Assembly (NCBI GenBank): GCA_964035575.1 | Contig: OZ037910.1 | Location: 992,001-1,056,000 of the forward strand | Direction of reading: 5' to 3' | DNA length: 64,000 nt | Source of the DNA: Rhynchopus sp. YZ270_cl-10 | Taxonomy: Eukaryota > Euglenozoa > Diplonemea > Diplonemida > Diplonemidae | Part shown: piece after piece, positions 48,451 to 60,233 of the stretch | Layout: every line of letters starts with the position of its first letter | How positions within the stretch are numbered: position 1 is the first letter of the stretch | Notes under the pieces: generated by a model | Database searches by the model: none | What the model was told of the DNA's origin: nothing | What the model saw: the letters and a program-made list of their open reading frames with translations, nothing else | Translations under genes and position numbers: made by a program

Positions 48451-49928
48451 GCGTGATGCGTCCGCGGGGTCCGGGGAGTGACTGACTGACTGGCACTGTG
48501 CTGTGTCTTTGTTGCTTCTCTTTTCTTTTATTAAACGCGTTGTTATCTTCTTCTGCTGTTGACAACAAGTGTCTCGTGCCGCAAAAAAAAAAGAAGCGCC
48601 CCTGCACTTTGTTTTCAGCCTGTCTTTTCGTTTTCTTTGTTTCCCCCTCCTTTTTTATTTTTGTGATGCCCACTGTGCTGGGGAAGTGCAGCTGCGTTTT
48701 TTGGATAGCGTTTCACAACAGAAGTGGGGATGGATGTGTGTAGTGTGTGTGGGACAGATGTCCGGGCGTTCAGTTGTACCCCGGCCCTGTCCCCGCTCCC
48801 GCTCCATCCCTGTCTGTTGCTGTTTTTCCTGTTGCACACAACACACGTTCCCACAAAGCTTGTGCGGACGATGCTGTGTCAACTGGGGGCTGAAACGTGA
48901 AATAGGAGAGAAGGCTGTGTTATGTATCATATCATATGCCTGAGCCTGTCCAAAGGACGACAACAACCCTTGCTGCCTTCCCTTCCCTTCCCTTCTTGTC
49001 TTTATCAGCACAAGGCATCCACGTGTCCGCTTCAACTATGCCCTTGTTTTTTTCTATTTTACCTTTTATTTTAAAAGATGGCATGTGTCCGCGGGGCCCA
49101 TCCATATGTTAACGTCGTTATTTTGGTTATTTTTGTTTTTGTTTGTTTGTTTGTTTTTTGCGTCTTTTTATCATCTCTTTTTTGACATTGTTGCGTGTGC
49201 CCAAGCGGTCGTCTTCACACCCTTGTTGTTGTGTCGCGATTGTAATATCCCTGGCAGTGGGGCTGGGATGGTATGGGTTCCACCTCTGTTTTTTGTATGC
49301 AGTCCTGTGTGTTCGTTGTTGCTCTCTTCTTCTTTTACTTTACCCCTTGGTTTGCCGGGTGCCTGTGCCCGCAAGAGGCGTTTGCACTTTCAACCTGATT
49401 TTTTTTTTGTATTTGCCCACCCCCGCCCGCAGCTCGGTTCCTATTCCTGTTTGGGTTTTGTGTGCGGTGTTCTTGTCCATCTGATGTTTCGGGGACGACG
49501 GACGCGTGCACAACCAACCAATTTTCTGCGTCCTTGCCTTTTTGAAGGCAGAGACACACGAACAAACATAACGGGAACGAAAGTAGGAACCGCACTGTGT
49601 GGGGTGGGGGGTGGGAAACAAAGGTGATGCGGGGGCAAAGGTAGAGAGCATCTGTGAAAAAAACACAGCGGGACGAATGCTGCGAAAAAGAAAAAAAAGG
49701 TTTATTTTTAAACAAAACACGTTTACCAGTGCACAAGAGAAAATAGCGAAAACAAACGGAAAAAGGAAAAAGAAAAAGGCGCCGCCACCCTCTCTCTATT
49801 TTTTTATGCCATCTGTCTGAAGTCAAGGTTCGTTTCCACTCACACTTCCACTTCCACTTCCACTTCCACTTCACCACAGCTCTGAAAAACGAAAAAGACA
49901 CATACCTCCACCCCACACACAGTCTACA

Positions 49929-51989
49929 ATGCGTGCCACAGTTGCGTCGGTGCTGCTGCTCTCAGCGTGTGTGGATGTTGCGAGCGCAAGCCACCTGTGC
50001 ACGTCGTTGGTGCCGCGCCTGATGTCGACGGTGCGCTGCCACAACGATGCGAAGTGCATGCGGCACATTGGCGTCCAGCTCTGCGGTGGTGTCGCAACGT
50101 GCACTGCAGCGGGCTTCTGCGACTGGAGTGCTGAGCCCGCACCCACCTGTGACGAGATCAAAGCCGACTTCACCAGCTACCTTGCGACCATCCAGACCTG
50201 CGACACTGCGAGCGAGTGTGGCACTGTGCTGACCGGGACAAGCTGTGGGTGCACACGCAACCTGGTGGCACGTGCTGACCTGACCGCACAGCAGGTGGCA
50301 GACTTCGAGGCCCTGAAGGCGCAGTACTCAGCCTGTGGTGGCAGCTTCCTCTCGACCTGCGACTGCCCGGCTGCCTCTGGCTTCAAGTGCTCGGAGAACC
50401 GCTGCTCGTTCAACCTTGTGACTGCGCCTGTGCCCGTGCCTGTGCCGGAGCCGACCTGTGCCGAGATCACGGCCGACTACACCGCATTCCTGGCGAGAAT
50501 CCAGACCTGCTCGGCAGCAGGCGACTGTGGCACTGTGCTGTCCGGAACCGGCTGTGGATGCACACGCAACAAGGTGGCACGTGCTGACCTGAGCGCAACC
50601 GACCTGGCGACGTTCAACACCCTGCTCGGACAGTACCAGACCTGCAACGGGCCCCTGATCACCATCTGCGACTGCCCGGCCTCTGACGGCTTCAGGTGCA
50701 CGGACGCGGGTATGTGTGCGCACAACCTTGTGACTGCGCCTGTGCCCGTGCCTGTGCCGGAGCCGACCTGTGCCGAGATCACGGCCGACTACAACGCATT
50801 CCTGACGAGAATCCAGACCTGCTCGGCAGCAGGCGACTGTGGCACTGTGCTGTCCGGAACCGGCTGTGGATGCACACGCAACCTGGTGGCACGTGCCGAC
50901 CTGAGCGCAACCGACCTGGCGGCGTTCAACACCCTGCTCGGACAGTACCAGACCTGCAACGGGCCCCTGATCACCATCTGCGACTGCCCGGCCTCTGACG
51001 GCTTCAGGTGCACGGACGCGGGTATGTGTGCGCACAACCTTGTGACTGCGCCTGTGCCCGTGCCTGTGCCGGAGCCGACCTGTGCCGAGATCACGGCCGA
51101 CTACAACGCATTCCTGACGAGAATCCAGACCTGCTCGGCAGCAGGCGACTGTGGCACTGTGCTGTCCGGAACCGGCTGTGGATGCACACGCAACCTGGTG
51201 GCACGTGCCGACCTGAGCGCAACCGACCTGGCGGCGTTCAACACCCTGCTCGGACAGTACCAGACCTGCAACGGGCCCCTGATCACCATCTGCGACTGCC
51301 CTGTCTCTGACGGCTTCAGGTGCACGGACGCGGGTGTGTGTGCGCACAACCTTGTGACTGCGCCTGTGCCCGTGCCTGTGCCGGAGCCGACCTGTGACGA
51401 GATCACGGCCGACTACACCGCATTCCTGGCGAGAATCCAGACCTGCTCGACAGCAGGCGACTGTGGCACTGTGCTGTCCGGAACCGGCTGTGGATGCACA
51501 CGCAACAAGGTGGCACGTGCTGACCTGAGCGCAACCGACCTGGCGACGTTCAACACCCTGCTCGGACAGTACCAGACCTGCAACGGGCCCCTGATCACTA
51601 TCTGCGACTGCCCGGCCTCTGACGGCTTCAGGTGCACGGACGCGGGTATGTGTGCGCACAACCTTGTGGGCACACAGCCCGCACCTATTGTTGATGTTTG
51701 CAGCACCGCGGAGGCAGAGTACGAAGCCGCCCTCACCACCGTGCAGACCTGCAGGGAGAGTGCCGAATGCGAGCCGGCACGCCCGCTGGTGGGAACGAGC
51801 TGTGGGTGCACCAGGAACCTGCTTGCAAGTGTGCGTGCGACAGACGCCGAGATGGCCGCATTCAGCGCGAAGAAGGATGTCCTTGTGGAGTGCTTCGGCA
51901 GCAGCAGGTTCATCAGCACATGCGACTGCCCCGCACGCGTGCCACAGTGTGTGGCAGGGAGGTGTGCGTACAGCGCGGCCCTGGCGTGA
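49929..51989 (+). CDS. Secreted cysteine-rich repeat protein, array copy 5 (variant B)
   Basis: 686 residues. It differs from copies 1-3 in the second central module (NAFLTR and NLVARADLSATDLAAFN instead of TAFLAR and NKV...ATFN) and in the fourth (TCSTAGD instead of TCSAAGD). The third module has CCT instead of CCG for the Pro before VSDG. The second module reads like a hybrid of the third module (5' part) and the first (3' part). Confidence 0.8.
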   Translation: MRATVASVLLLSACVDVASASHLCTSLVPRLMSTVRCHNDAKCMRHIGVQLCGGVATCTAAGFCDWSAEPAPTCDEIKADFTSYLATIQTCDTASECGTVLTGTSCGCTRNLVARADLTAQQVADFEALKAQYSACGGSFLSTCDCPAASGFKCSENRCSFNLVTAPVPVPVPEPTCAEITADYTAFLARIQTCSAAGDCGTVLSGTGCGCTRNKVARADLSATDLATFNTLLGQYQTCNGPLITICDCPASDGFRCTDAGMCAHNLVTAPVPVPVPEPTCAEITADYNAFLTRIQTCSAAGDCGTVLSGTGCGCTRNLVARADLSATDLAAFNTLLGQYQTCNGPLITICDCPASDGFRCTDAGMCAHNLVTAPVPVPVPEPTCAEITADYNAFLTRIQTCSAAGDCGTVLSGTGCGCTRNLVARADLSATDLAAFNTLLGQYQTCNGPLITICDCPVSDGFRCTDAGVCAHNLVTAPVPVPVPEPTCDEITADYTAFLARIQTCSTAGDCGTVLSGTGCGCTRNKVARADLSATDLATFNTLLGQYQTCNGPLITICDCPASDGFRCTDAGMCAHNLVGTQPAPIVDVCSTAEAEYEAALTTVQTCRESAECEPARPLVGTSCGCTRNLLASVRATDAEMAAFSAKKDVLVECFGSSRFISTCDCPARVPQCVAGRCAYSAALA

Positions 51990-53467
51990 GCGTGATGCGT
52001 CCGCGGGGTCCGGGGAGTGACTGACTGACTGGCACTGTGCTGTGTCTTTGTTGCTTCTCTTTTCTTTTATTAAACGCGTTGTTATCTTCTTCTGCTGTTG
52101 ACAACAAGTGTCTCGTGCCGCAAAAAAAAAAGAAGCGCCCCTGCACTTTGTTTTCAGCCTGTCTTTTCGTTTTCTTTGTTTCCCCCTCCTTTTTTATTTT
52201 TGTGATGCCCACTGTGCTGGGGAAGTGCAGCTGCGTTTTTTGGATAGCGTTTCACAACAGAAGTGGGGATGGATGTGTGTAGTGTGTGTGGGACAGATGT
52301 CCGGGCGTTCAGTTGTACCCCGGCCCTGTCCCCGCTCCCGCTCCATCCCTGTCTGTTGCTGTTTTTCCTGTTGCACACAACACACGTTCCCACAAAGCTT
52401 GTGCGGACGATGCTGTGTCAACTGGGGGCTGAAACGTGAAATAGGAGAGAAGGCTGTGTTATGTATCATATCATATGCCTGAGCCTGTCCAAAGGACGAC
52501 AACAACCCTTGCTGCCTTCCCTTCCCTTCCCTTCTTGTCTTTATCAGCACAAGGCATCCACGTGTCCGCTTCAACTATGCCCTTGTTTTTTTCTATTTTA
52601 CCTTTTATTTTAAAAGATGGCATGTGTCCGCGGGGCCCATCCATATGTTAACGTCGTTATTTTGGTTATTTTTGTTTTTGTTTGTTTGTTTGTTTTTTGC
52701 GTCTTTTTATCATCTCTTTTTTGACATTGTTGCGTGTGCCCAAGCGGTCGTCTTCACACCCTTGTTGTTGTGTCGCGATTGTAATATCCCTGGCAGTGGG
52801 GCTGGGATGGTATGGGTTCCACCTCTGTTTTTTGTATGCAGTCCTGTGTGTTCGTTGTTGCTCTCTTCTTCTTTTACTTTACCCCTTGGTTTGCCGGGTG
52901 CCTGTGCCCGCAAGAGGCGTTTGCACTTTCAACCTGATTTTTTTTTTGTATTTGCCCACCCCCGCCCGCAGCTCGGTTCCTATTCCTGTTTGGGTTTTGT
53001 GTGCGGTGTTCTTGTCCATCTGATGTTTCGGGGACGACGGACGCGTGCACAACCAACCAATTTTCTGCGTCCTTGCCTTTTTGAAGGCAGAGACACACGA
53101 ACAAACATAACGGGAACGAAAGTAGGAACCGCACTGTGTGGGGTGGGGGGTGGGAAACAAAGGTGATGCGGGGGCAAAGGTAGAGAGCATCTGTGAAAAA
53201 AACACAGCGGGACGAATGCTGCGAAAAAGAAAAAAAAGGTTTATTTTTAAACAAAACACGTTTACCAGTGCACAAGAGAAAATAGCGAAAACAAACGGAA
53301 AAAGGAAAAAGAAAAAGGCGCCGCCACCCTCTCTCTATTTTTTTATGCCATCTGTCTGAAGTCAAGGTTCGTTTCCACTCACACTTCCACTTCCACTTCC
53401 ACTTCCACTTCACCACAGCTCTGAAAAACGAAAAAGACACATACCTCCACCCCACACACAGTCTACA

Positions 53468-55528
53468 ATGCGTGCCACAGTTGCGTCGGTGCTGCTGCTC
53501 TCAGCGTGTGTGGATGTTGCGAGCGCAAGCCACCTGTGCACGTCGTTGGTGCCGCGCCTGATGTCGACGGTGCGCTGCCACAACGATGCGAAGTGCATGC
53601 GGCACATTGGCGTCCAGCTCTGCGGTGGTGTCGCAACGTGCACTGCAGCGGGCTTCTGCGACTGGAGTGCTGAGCCCGCACCCACCTGTGACGAGATCAA
53701 AGCCGACTTCACCAGCTACCTTGCGACCATCCAGACCTGCGACACTGCGAGCGAGTGTGGCACTGTGCTGACCGGGACAAGCTGTGGGTGCACACGCAAC
53801 CTGGTGGCACGTGCTGACCTGACCGCACAGCAGGTGGCAGACTTCGAGGCCCTGAAGGCGCAGTACTCAGCCTGTGGTGGCAGCTTCCTCTCGACCTGCG
53901 ACTGCCCGGCTGCCTCTGGCTTCAAGTGCTCGGAGAACCGCTGCTCGTTCAACCTTGTGACTGCGCCTGTGCCCGTGCCTGTGCCGGAGCCGACCTGTGC
54001 CGAGATCACGGCCGACTACACCGCATTCCTGGCGAGAATCCAGACCTGCTCGGCAGCAGGCGACTGTGGCACTGTGCTGTCCGGAACCGGCTGTGGATGC
54101 ACACGCAACAAGGTGGCACGTGCTGACCTGAGCGCAACCGACCTGGCGACGTTCAACACCCTGCTCGGACAGTACCAGACCTGCAACGGGCCCCTGATCA
54201 CCATCTGCGACTGCCCGGCCTCTGACGGCTTCAGGTGCACGGACGCGGGTATGTGTGCGCACAACCTTGTGACTGCGCCTGTGCCCGTGCCTGTGCCGGA
54301 GCCGACCTGTGCCGAGATCACGGCCGACTACAACGCATTCCTGACGAGAATCCAGACCTGCTCGGCAGCAGGCGACTGTGGCACTGTGCTGTCCGGAACC
54401 GGCTGTGGATGCACACGCAACCTGGTGGCACGTGCCGACCTGAGCGCAACCGACCTGGCGGCGTTCAACACCCTGCTCGGACAGTACCAGACCTGCAACG
54501 GGCCCCTGATCACCATCTGCGACTGCCCGGCCTCTGACGGCTTCAGGTGCACGGACGCGGGTATGTGTGCGCACAACCTTGTGACTGCGCCTGTGCCCGT
54601 GCCTGTGCCGGAGCCGACCTGTGCCGAGATCACGGCCGACTACAACGCATTCCTGACGAGAATCCAGACCTGCTCGGCAGCAGGCGACTGTGGCACTGTG
54701 CTGTCCGGAACCGGCTGTGGATGCACACGCAACCTGGTGGCACGTGCCGACCTGAGCGCAACCGACCTGGCGGCGTTCAACACCCTGCTCGGACAGTACC
54801 AGACCTGCAACGGGCCCCTGATCACCATCTGCGACTGCCCTGTCTCTGACGGCTTCAGGTGCACGGACGCGGGTGTGTGTGCGCACAACCTTGTGACTGC
54901 GCCTGTGCCCGTGCCTGTGCCGGAGCCGACCTGTGACGAGATCACGGCCGACTACACCGCATTCCTGGCGAGAATCCAGACCTGCTCGACAGCAGGCGAC
55001 TGTGGCACTGTGCTGTCCGGAACCGGCTGTGGATGCACACGCAACAAGGTGGCACGTGCTGACCTGAGCGCAACCGACCTGGCGACGTTCAACACCCTGC
55101 TCGGACAGTACCAGACCTGCAACGGGCCCCTGATCACTATCTGCGACTGCCCGGCCTCTGACGGCTTCAGGTGCACGGACGCGGGTATGTGTGCGCACAA
55201 CCTTGTGGGCACACAGCCCGCACCTATTGTTGATGTTTGCAGCACCGCGGAGGCAGAGTACGAAGCCGCCCTCACCACCGTGCAGACCTGCAGGGAGAGT
55301 GCCGAATGCGAGCCGGCACGCCCGCTGGTGGGAACGAGCTGTGGGTGCACCAGGAACCTGCTTGCAAGTGTGCGTGCGACAGACGCCGAGATGGCCGCAT
55401 TCAGCGCGAAGAAGGATGTCCTTGTGGAGTGCTTCGGCAGCAGCAGGTTCATCAGCACATGCGACTGCCCCGCACGCGTGCCACAGTGTGTGGCAGGGAG
55501 GTGTGCGTACAGCGCGGCCCTGGCGTGA
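53468..55528 (+). CDS. Secreted cysteine-rich repeat protein, array copy 6 (variant B)
   Basis: 686 residues with the same set of variant B markers as copy 5 (second module NAFLTR, TCSTAGD in the fourth, CCT codon in the third). Confidence 0.8.
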   Translation: MRATVASVLLLSACVDVASASHLCTSLVPRLMSTVRCHNDAKCMRHIGVQLCGGVATCTAAGFCDWSAEPAPTCDEIKADFTSYLATIQTCDTASECGTVLTGTSCGCTRNLVARADLTAQQVADFEALKAQYSACGGSFLSTCDCPAASGFKCSENRCSFNLVTAPVPVPVPEPTCAEITADYTAFLARIQTCSAAGDCGTVLSGTGCGCTRNKVARADLSATDLATFNTLLGQYQTCNGPLITICDCPASDGFRCTDAGMCAHNLVTAPVPVPVPEPTCAEITADYNAFLTRIQTCSAAGDCGTVLSGTGCGCTRNLVARADLSATDLAAFNTLLGQYQTCNGPLITICDCPASDGFRCTDAGMCAHNLVTAPVPVPVPEPTCAEITADYNAFLTRIQTCSAAGDCGTVLSGTGCGCTRNLVARADLSATDLAAFNTLLGQYQTCNGPLITICDCPVSDGFRCTDAGVCAHNLVTAPVPVPVPEPTCDEITADYTAFLARIQTCSTAGDCGTVLSGTGCGCTRNKVARADLSATDLATFNTLLGQYQTCNGPLITICDCPASDGFRCTDAGMCAHNLVGTQPAPIVDVCSTAEAEYEAALTTVQTCRESAECEPARPLVGTSCGCTRNLLASVRATDAEMAAFSAKKDVLVECFGSSRFISTCDCPARVPQCVAGRCAYSAALA

Positions 55529-57006
55529 GCGTGATGCGTCCGCGGGGTCCGGGGAGTGACTGACTGACTGGCACTGTGCTGTGTCTTTGTTGCTTCTCTT
55601 TTCTTTTATTAAACGCGTTGTTATCTTCTTCTGCTGTTGACAACAAGTGTCTCGTGCCGCAAAAAAAAAAGAAGCGCCCCTGCACTTTGTTTTCAGCCTG
55701 TCTTTTCGTTTTCTTTGTTTCCCCCTCCTTTTTTATTTTTGTGATGCCCACTGTGCTGGGGAAGTGCAGCTGCGTTTTTTGGATAGCGTTTCACAACAGA
55801 AGTGGGGATGGATGTGTGTAGTGTGTGTGGGACAGATGTCCGGGCGTTCAGTTGTACCCCGGCCCTGTCCCCGCTCCCGCTCCATCCCTGTCTGTTGCTG
55901 TTTTTCCTGTTGCACACAACACACGTTCCCACAAAGCTTGTGCGGACGATGCTGTGTCAACTGGGGGCTGAAACGTGAAATAGGAGAGAAGGCTGTGTTA
56001 TGTATCATATCATATGCCTGAGCCTGTCCAAAGGACGACAACAACCCTTGCTGCCTTCCCTTCCCTTCCCTTCTTGTCTTTATCAGCACAAGGCATCCAC
56101 GTGTCCGCTTCAACTATGCCCTTGTTTTTTTCTATTTTACCTTTTATTTTAAAAGATGGCATGTGTCCGCGGGGCCCATCCATATGTTAACGTCGTTATT
56201 TTGGTTATTTTTGTTTTTGTTTGTTTGTTTGTTTTTTGCGTCTTTTTATCATCTCTTTTTTGACATTGTTGCGTGTGCCCAAGCGGTCGTCTTCACACCC
56301 TTGTTGTTGTGTCGCGATTGTAATATCCCTGGCAGTGGGGCTGGGATGGTATGGGTTCCACCTCTGTTTTTTGTATGCAGTCCTGTGTGTTCGTTGTTGC
56401 TCTCTTCTTCTTTTACTTTACCCCTTGGTTTGCCGGGTGCCTGTGCCCGCAAGAGGCGTTTGCACTTTCAACCTGATTTTTTTTTTGTATTTGCCCACCC
56501 CCGCCCGCAGCTCGGTTCCTATTCCTGTTTGGGTTTTGTGTGCGGTGTTCTTGTCCATCTGATGTTTCGGGGACGACGGACGCGTGCACAACCAACCAAT
56601 TTTCTGCGTCCTTGCCTTTTTGAAGGCAGAGACACACGAACAAACATAACGGGAACGAAAGTAGGAACCGCACTGTGTGGGGTGGGGGGTGGGAAACAAA
56701 GGTGATGCGGGGGCAAAGGTAGAGAGCATCTGTGAAAAAAACACAGCGGGACGAATGCTGCGAAAAAGAAAAAAAAGGTTTATTTTTAAACAAAACACGT
56801 TTACCAGTGCACAAGAGAAAATAGCGAAAACAAACGGAAAAAGGAAAAAGAAAAAGGCGCCGCCACCCTCTCTCTATTTTTTTATGCCATCTGTCTGAAG
56901 TCAAGGTTCGTTTCCACTCACACTTCCACTTCCACTTCCACTTCCACTTCACCACAGCTCTGAAAAACGAAAAAGACACATACCTCCACCCCACACACAG
57001 TCTACA

Positions 57007-58755
57007 ATGCGTGCCACAGTTGCGTCGGTGCTGCTGCTCTCAGCGTGTGTGGATGTTGCGAGCGCAAGCCACCTGTGCACGTCGTTGGTGCCGCGCCTGA
57101 TGTCGACGGTGCGCTGCCACAACGATGCGAAGTGCATGCGGCACATTGGCGTCCAGCTCTGCGGTGGTGTCGCAACGTGCACTGCAGCGGGCTTCTGCGA
57201 CTGGAGTGCTGAGCCCGCACCCACCTGTGACGAGATCAAAGCCGACTTCACCAGCTACCTTGCGACCATCCAGACCTGCGACACTGCGAGCGAGTGTGGC
57301 ACTGTGCTGACCGGGACAAGCTGTGGGTGCACACGCAACCTGGTGGCACGTGCTGACCTGACCGCACAGCAGGTGGCAGACTTCGAGGCCCTGAAGGCGC
57401 AGTACTCAGCCTGTGGTGGCAGCTTCCTCTCGACCTGCGACTGCCCGGCTGCCTCTGGCTTCAAGTGCTCGGAGAACCGCTGCTCGTTCAACCTTGTGAC
57501 TGCGCCTGTGCCCGTGCCTGTGCCGGAGCCGACCTGTGCCGAGATCACGGCCGACTACACCGCATTCCTGGCGAGAATCCAGACCTGCTCGGCAGCAGGC
57601 GACTGTGGCACTGTGCTGTCCGGAACCGGCTGTGGATGCACACGCAACAAGGTGGCACGTGCTGACCTGAGCGCAACCGACCTGGCGACGTTCAACACCC
57701 TGCTCGGACAGTACCAGACCTGCAACGGGCCCCTGATCACCATCTGCGACTGCCCGGCCTCTGACGGCTTCAGGTGCACGGACGCGGGTATGTGTGCGCA
57801 CAACCTTGTGACTGCGCCTGTGCCCGTGCCTGTGCCGGAGCCGACCTGTGCCGAGATCACGGCCGACTACAACGCATTCCTGACGAGAATCCAGACCTGC
57901 TCGGCAGCAGGCGACTGTGGCACTGTGCTGTCCGGAACCGGCTGTGGATGCACACGCAACCTGGTGGCACGTGCCGACCTGAGCGCAACCGACCTGGCGG
58001 CGTTCAACACCCTGCTCGGACAGTACCAGACCTGCAACGGGCCCCTGATCACCATCTGCGACTGCCCGGTCTCTGACGGCTTCAGGTGCACGGACGCGGG
58101 TGTGTGTGCGCACAACCTTGTGACTGCGCCTGTGCCCGTGCCTGTGCCGGAGCCGACCTGTGACGAGATCACGGCCGACTACACCGCATTCCTGGCGAGA
58201 ATCCAGACCTGCTCGGCAGCAGGCGACTGTGGCACTGTGCTGTCCGGAACCGGCTGTGGATGCACACGCAACAAGGTGGCACGTGCTGACCTGAGCGCAA
58301 CCGACCTGGCGACGTTCAACACCCTGCTCGGACAGTACCAGACCTGCAACGGGCCCCTGATCACTATCTGCGACTGCCCGGCCTCTGACGGCTTCAGGTG
58401 CACGGACGCGGGTATGTGTGCGCACAACCTTGTGGGCACACAGCCCGCACCTATTGTTGATGTTTGCAGCACCGCGGAGGCAGAGTACGAAGCCGCCCTC
58501 ACCACCGTGCAGACCTGCAGGGAGAGTGCCGAATGCGAGCCGGCACGCCCGCTGGTGGGAACGAGCTGTGGGTGCACCAGGAACCTGCTTGCAAGTGTGC
58601 GTGCGACAGACGCCGAGATGGCCGCATTCAGCGCGAAGAAGGATGTCCTTGTGGAGTGCTTCGGCAGCAGCAGGTTCATCAGCACATGCGACTGCCCCGC
58701 ACGCGTGCCACAGTGTGTGGCAGGGAGGTGTGCGTACAGCGCGGCCCTGGCGTGA
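57007..58755 (+). CDS. Secreted cysteine-rich repeat protein, array copy 7 (one module fewer)
   Basis: 582 residues: exactly one 104-residue (312-bp) module is missing, leaving three central modules (TAFLAR, NAFLTR/PVSDG, TAFLAR). The fourth-module marker is TCSAAGD and the Pro codon is CCG, as in copies 1-3, although it lies among variant B copies. The loss of a whole module in register points to unequal recombination or slippage between modules. Confidence 0.8.
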   Translation: MRATVASVLLLSACVDVASASHLCTSLVPRLMSTVRCHNDAKCMRHIGVQLCGGVATCTAAGFCDWSAEPAPTCDEIKADFTSYLATIQTCDTASECGTVLTGTSCGCTRNLVARADLTAQQVADFEALKAQYSACGGSFLSTCDCPAASGFKCSENRCSFNLVTAPVPVPVPEPTCAEITADYTAFLARIQTCSAAGDCGTVLSGTGCGCTRNKVARADLSATDLATFNTLLGQYQTCNGPLITICDCPASDGFRCTDAGMCAHNLVTAPVPVPVPEPTCAEITADYNAFLTRIQTCSAAGDCGTVLSGTGCGCTRNLVARADLSATDLAAFNTLLGQYQTCNGPLITICDCPVSDGFRCTDAGVCAHNLVTAPVPVPVPEPTCDEITADYTAFLARIQTCSAAGDCGTVLSGTGCGCTRNKVARADLSATDLATFNTLLGQYQTCNGPLITICDCPASDGFRCTDAGMCAHNLVGTQPAPIVDVCSTAEAEYEAALTTVQTCRESAECEPARPLVGTSCGCTRNLLASVRATDAEMAAFSAKKDVLVECFGSSRFISTCDCPARVPQCVAGRCAYSAALA

Positions 58756-60233
58756 GCGTGATGCGTCCGCGGGGTCCGGGGAGTGACTGACTGACTGGCA
58801 CTGTGCTGTGTCTTTGTTGCTTCTCTTTTCTTTTATTAAACGCGTTGTTATCTTCTTCTGCTGTTGACAACAAGTGTCTCGTGCCGCAAAAAAAAAAGAA
58901 GCGCCCCTGCACTTTGTTTTCAGCCTGTCTTTTCGTTTTCTTTGTTTCCCCCTCCTTTTTTATTTTTGTGATGCCCACTGTGCTGGGGAAGTGCAGCTGC
59001 GTTTTTTGGATAGCGTTTCACAACAGAAGTGGGGATGGATGTGTGTAGTGTGTGTGGGACAGATGTCCGGGCGTTCAGTTGTACCCCGGCCCTGTCCCCG
59101 CTCCCGCTCCATCCCTGTCTGTTGCTGTTTTTCCTGTTGCACACAACACACGTTCCCACAAAGCTTGTGCGGACGATGCTGTGTCAACTGGGGGCTGAAA
59201 CGTGAAATAGGAGAGAAGGCTGTGTTATGTATCATATCATATGCCTGAGCCTGTCCAAAGGACGACAACAACCCTTGCTGCCTTCCCTTCCCTTCCCTTC
59301 TTGTCTTTATCAGCACAAGGCATCCACGTGTCCGCTTCAACTATGCCCTTGTTTTTTTCTATTTTACCTTTTATTTTAAAAGATGGCATGTGTCCGCGGG
59401 GCCCATCCATATGTTAACGTCGTTATTTTGGTTATTTTTGTTTTTGTTTGTTTGTTTGTTTTTTGCGTCTTTTTATCATCTCTTTTTTGACATTGTTGCG
59501 TGTGCCCAAGCGGTCGTCTTCACACCCTTGTTGTTGTGTCGCGATTGTAATATCCCTGGCAGTGGGGCTGGGATGGTATGGGTTCCACCTCTGTTTTTTG
59601 TATGCAGTCCTGTGTGTTCGTTGTTGCTCTCTTCTTCTTTTACTTTACCCCTTGGTTTGCCGGGTGCCTGTGCCCGCAAGAGGCGTTTGCACTTTCAACC
59701 TGATTTTTTTTTTGTATTTGCCCACCCCCGCCCGCAGCTCGGTTCCTATTCCTGTTTGGGTTTTGTGTGCGGTGTTCTTGTCCATCTGATGTTTCGGGGA
59801 CGACGGACGCGTGCACAACCAACCAATTTTCTGCGTCCTTGCCTTTTTGAAGGCAGAGACACACGAACAAACATAACGGGAACGAAAGTAGGAACCGCAC
59901 TGTGTGGGGTGGGGGGTGGGAAACAAAGGTGATGCGGGGGCAAAGGTAGAGAGCATCTGTGAAAAAAACACAGCGGGACGAATGCTGCGAAAAAGAAAAA
60001 AAAGGTTTATTTTTAAACAAAACACGTTTACCAGTGCACAAGAGAAAATAGCGAAAACAAACGGAAAAAGGAAAAAGAAAAAGGCGCCGCCACCCTCTCT
60101 CTATTTTTTTATGCCATCTGTCTGAAGTCAAGGTTCGTTTCCACTCACACTTCCACTTCCACTTCCACTTCCACTTCACCACAGCTCTGAAAAACGAAAA
60201 AGACACATACCTCCACCCCACACACAGTCTACA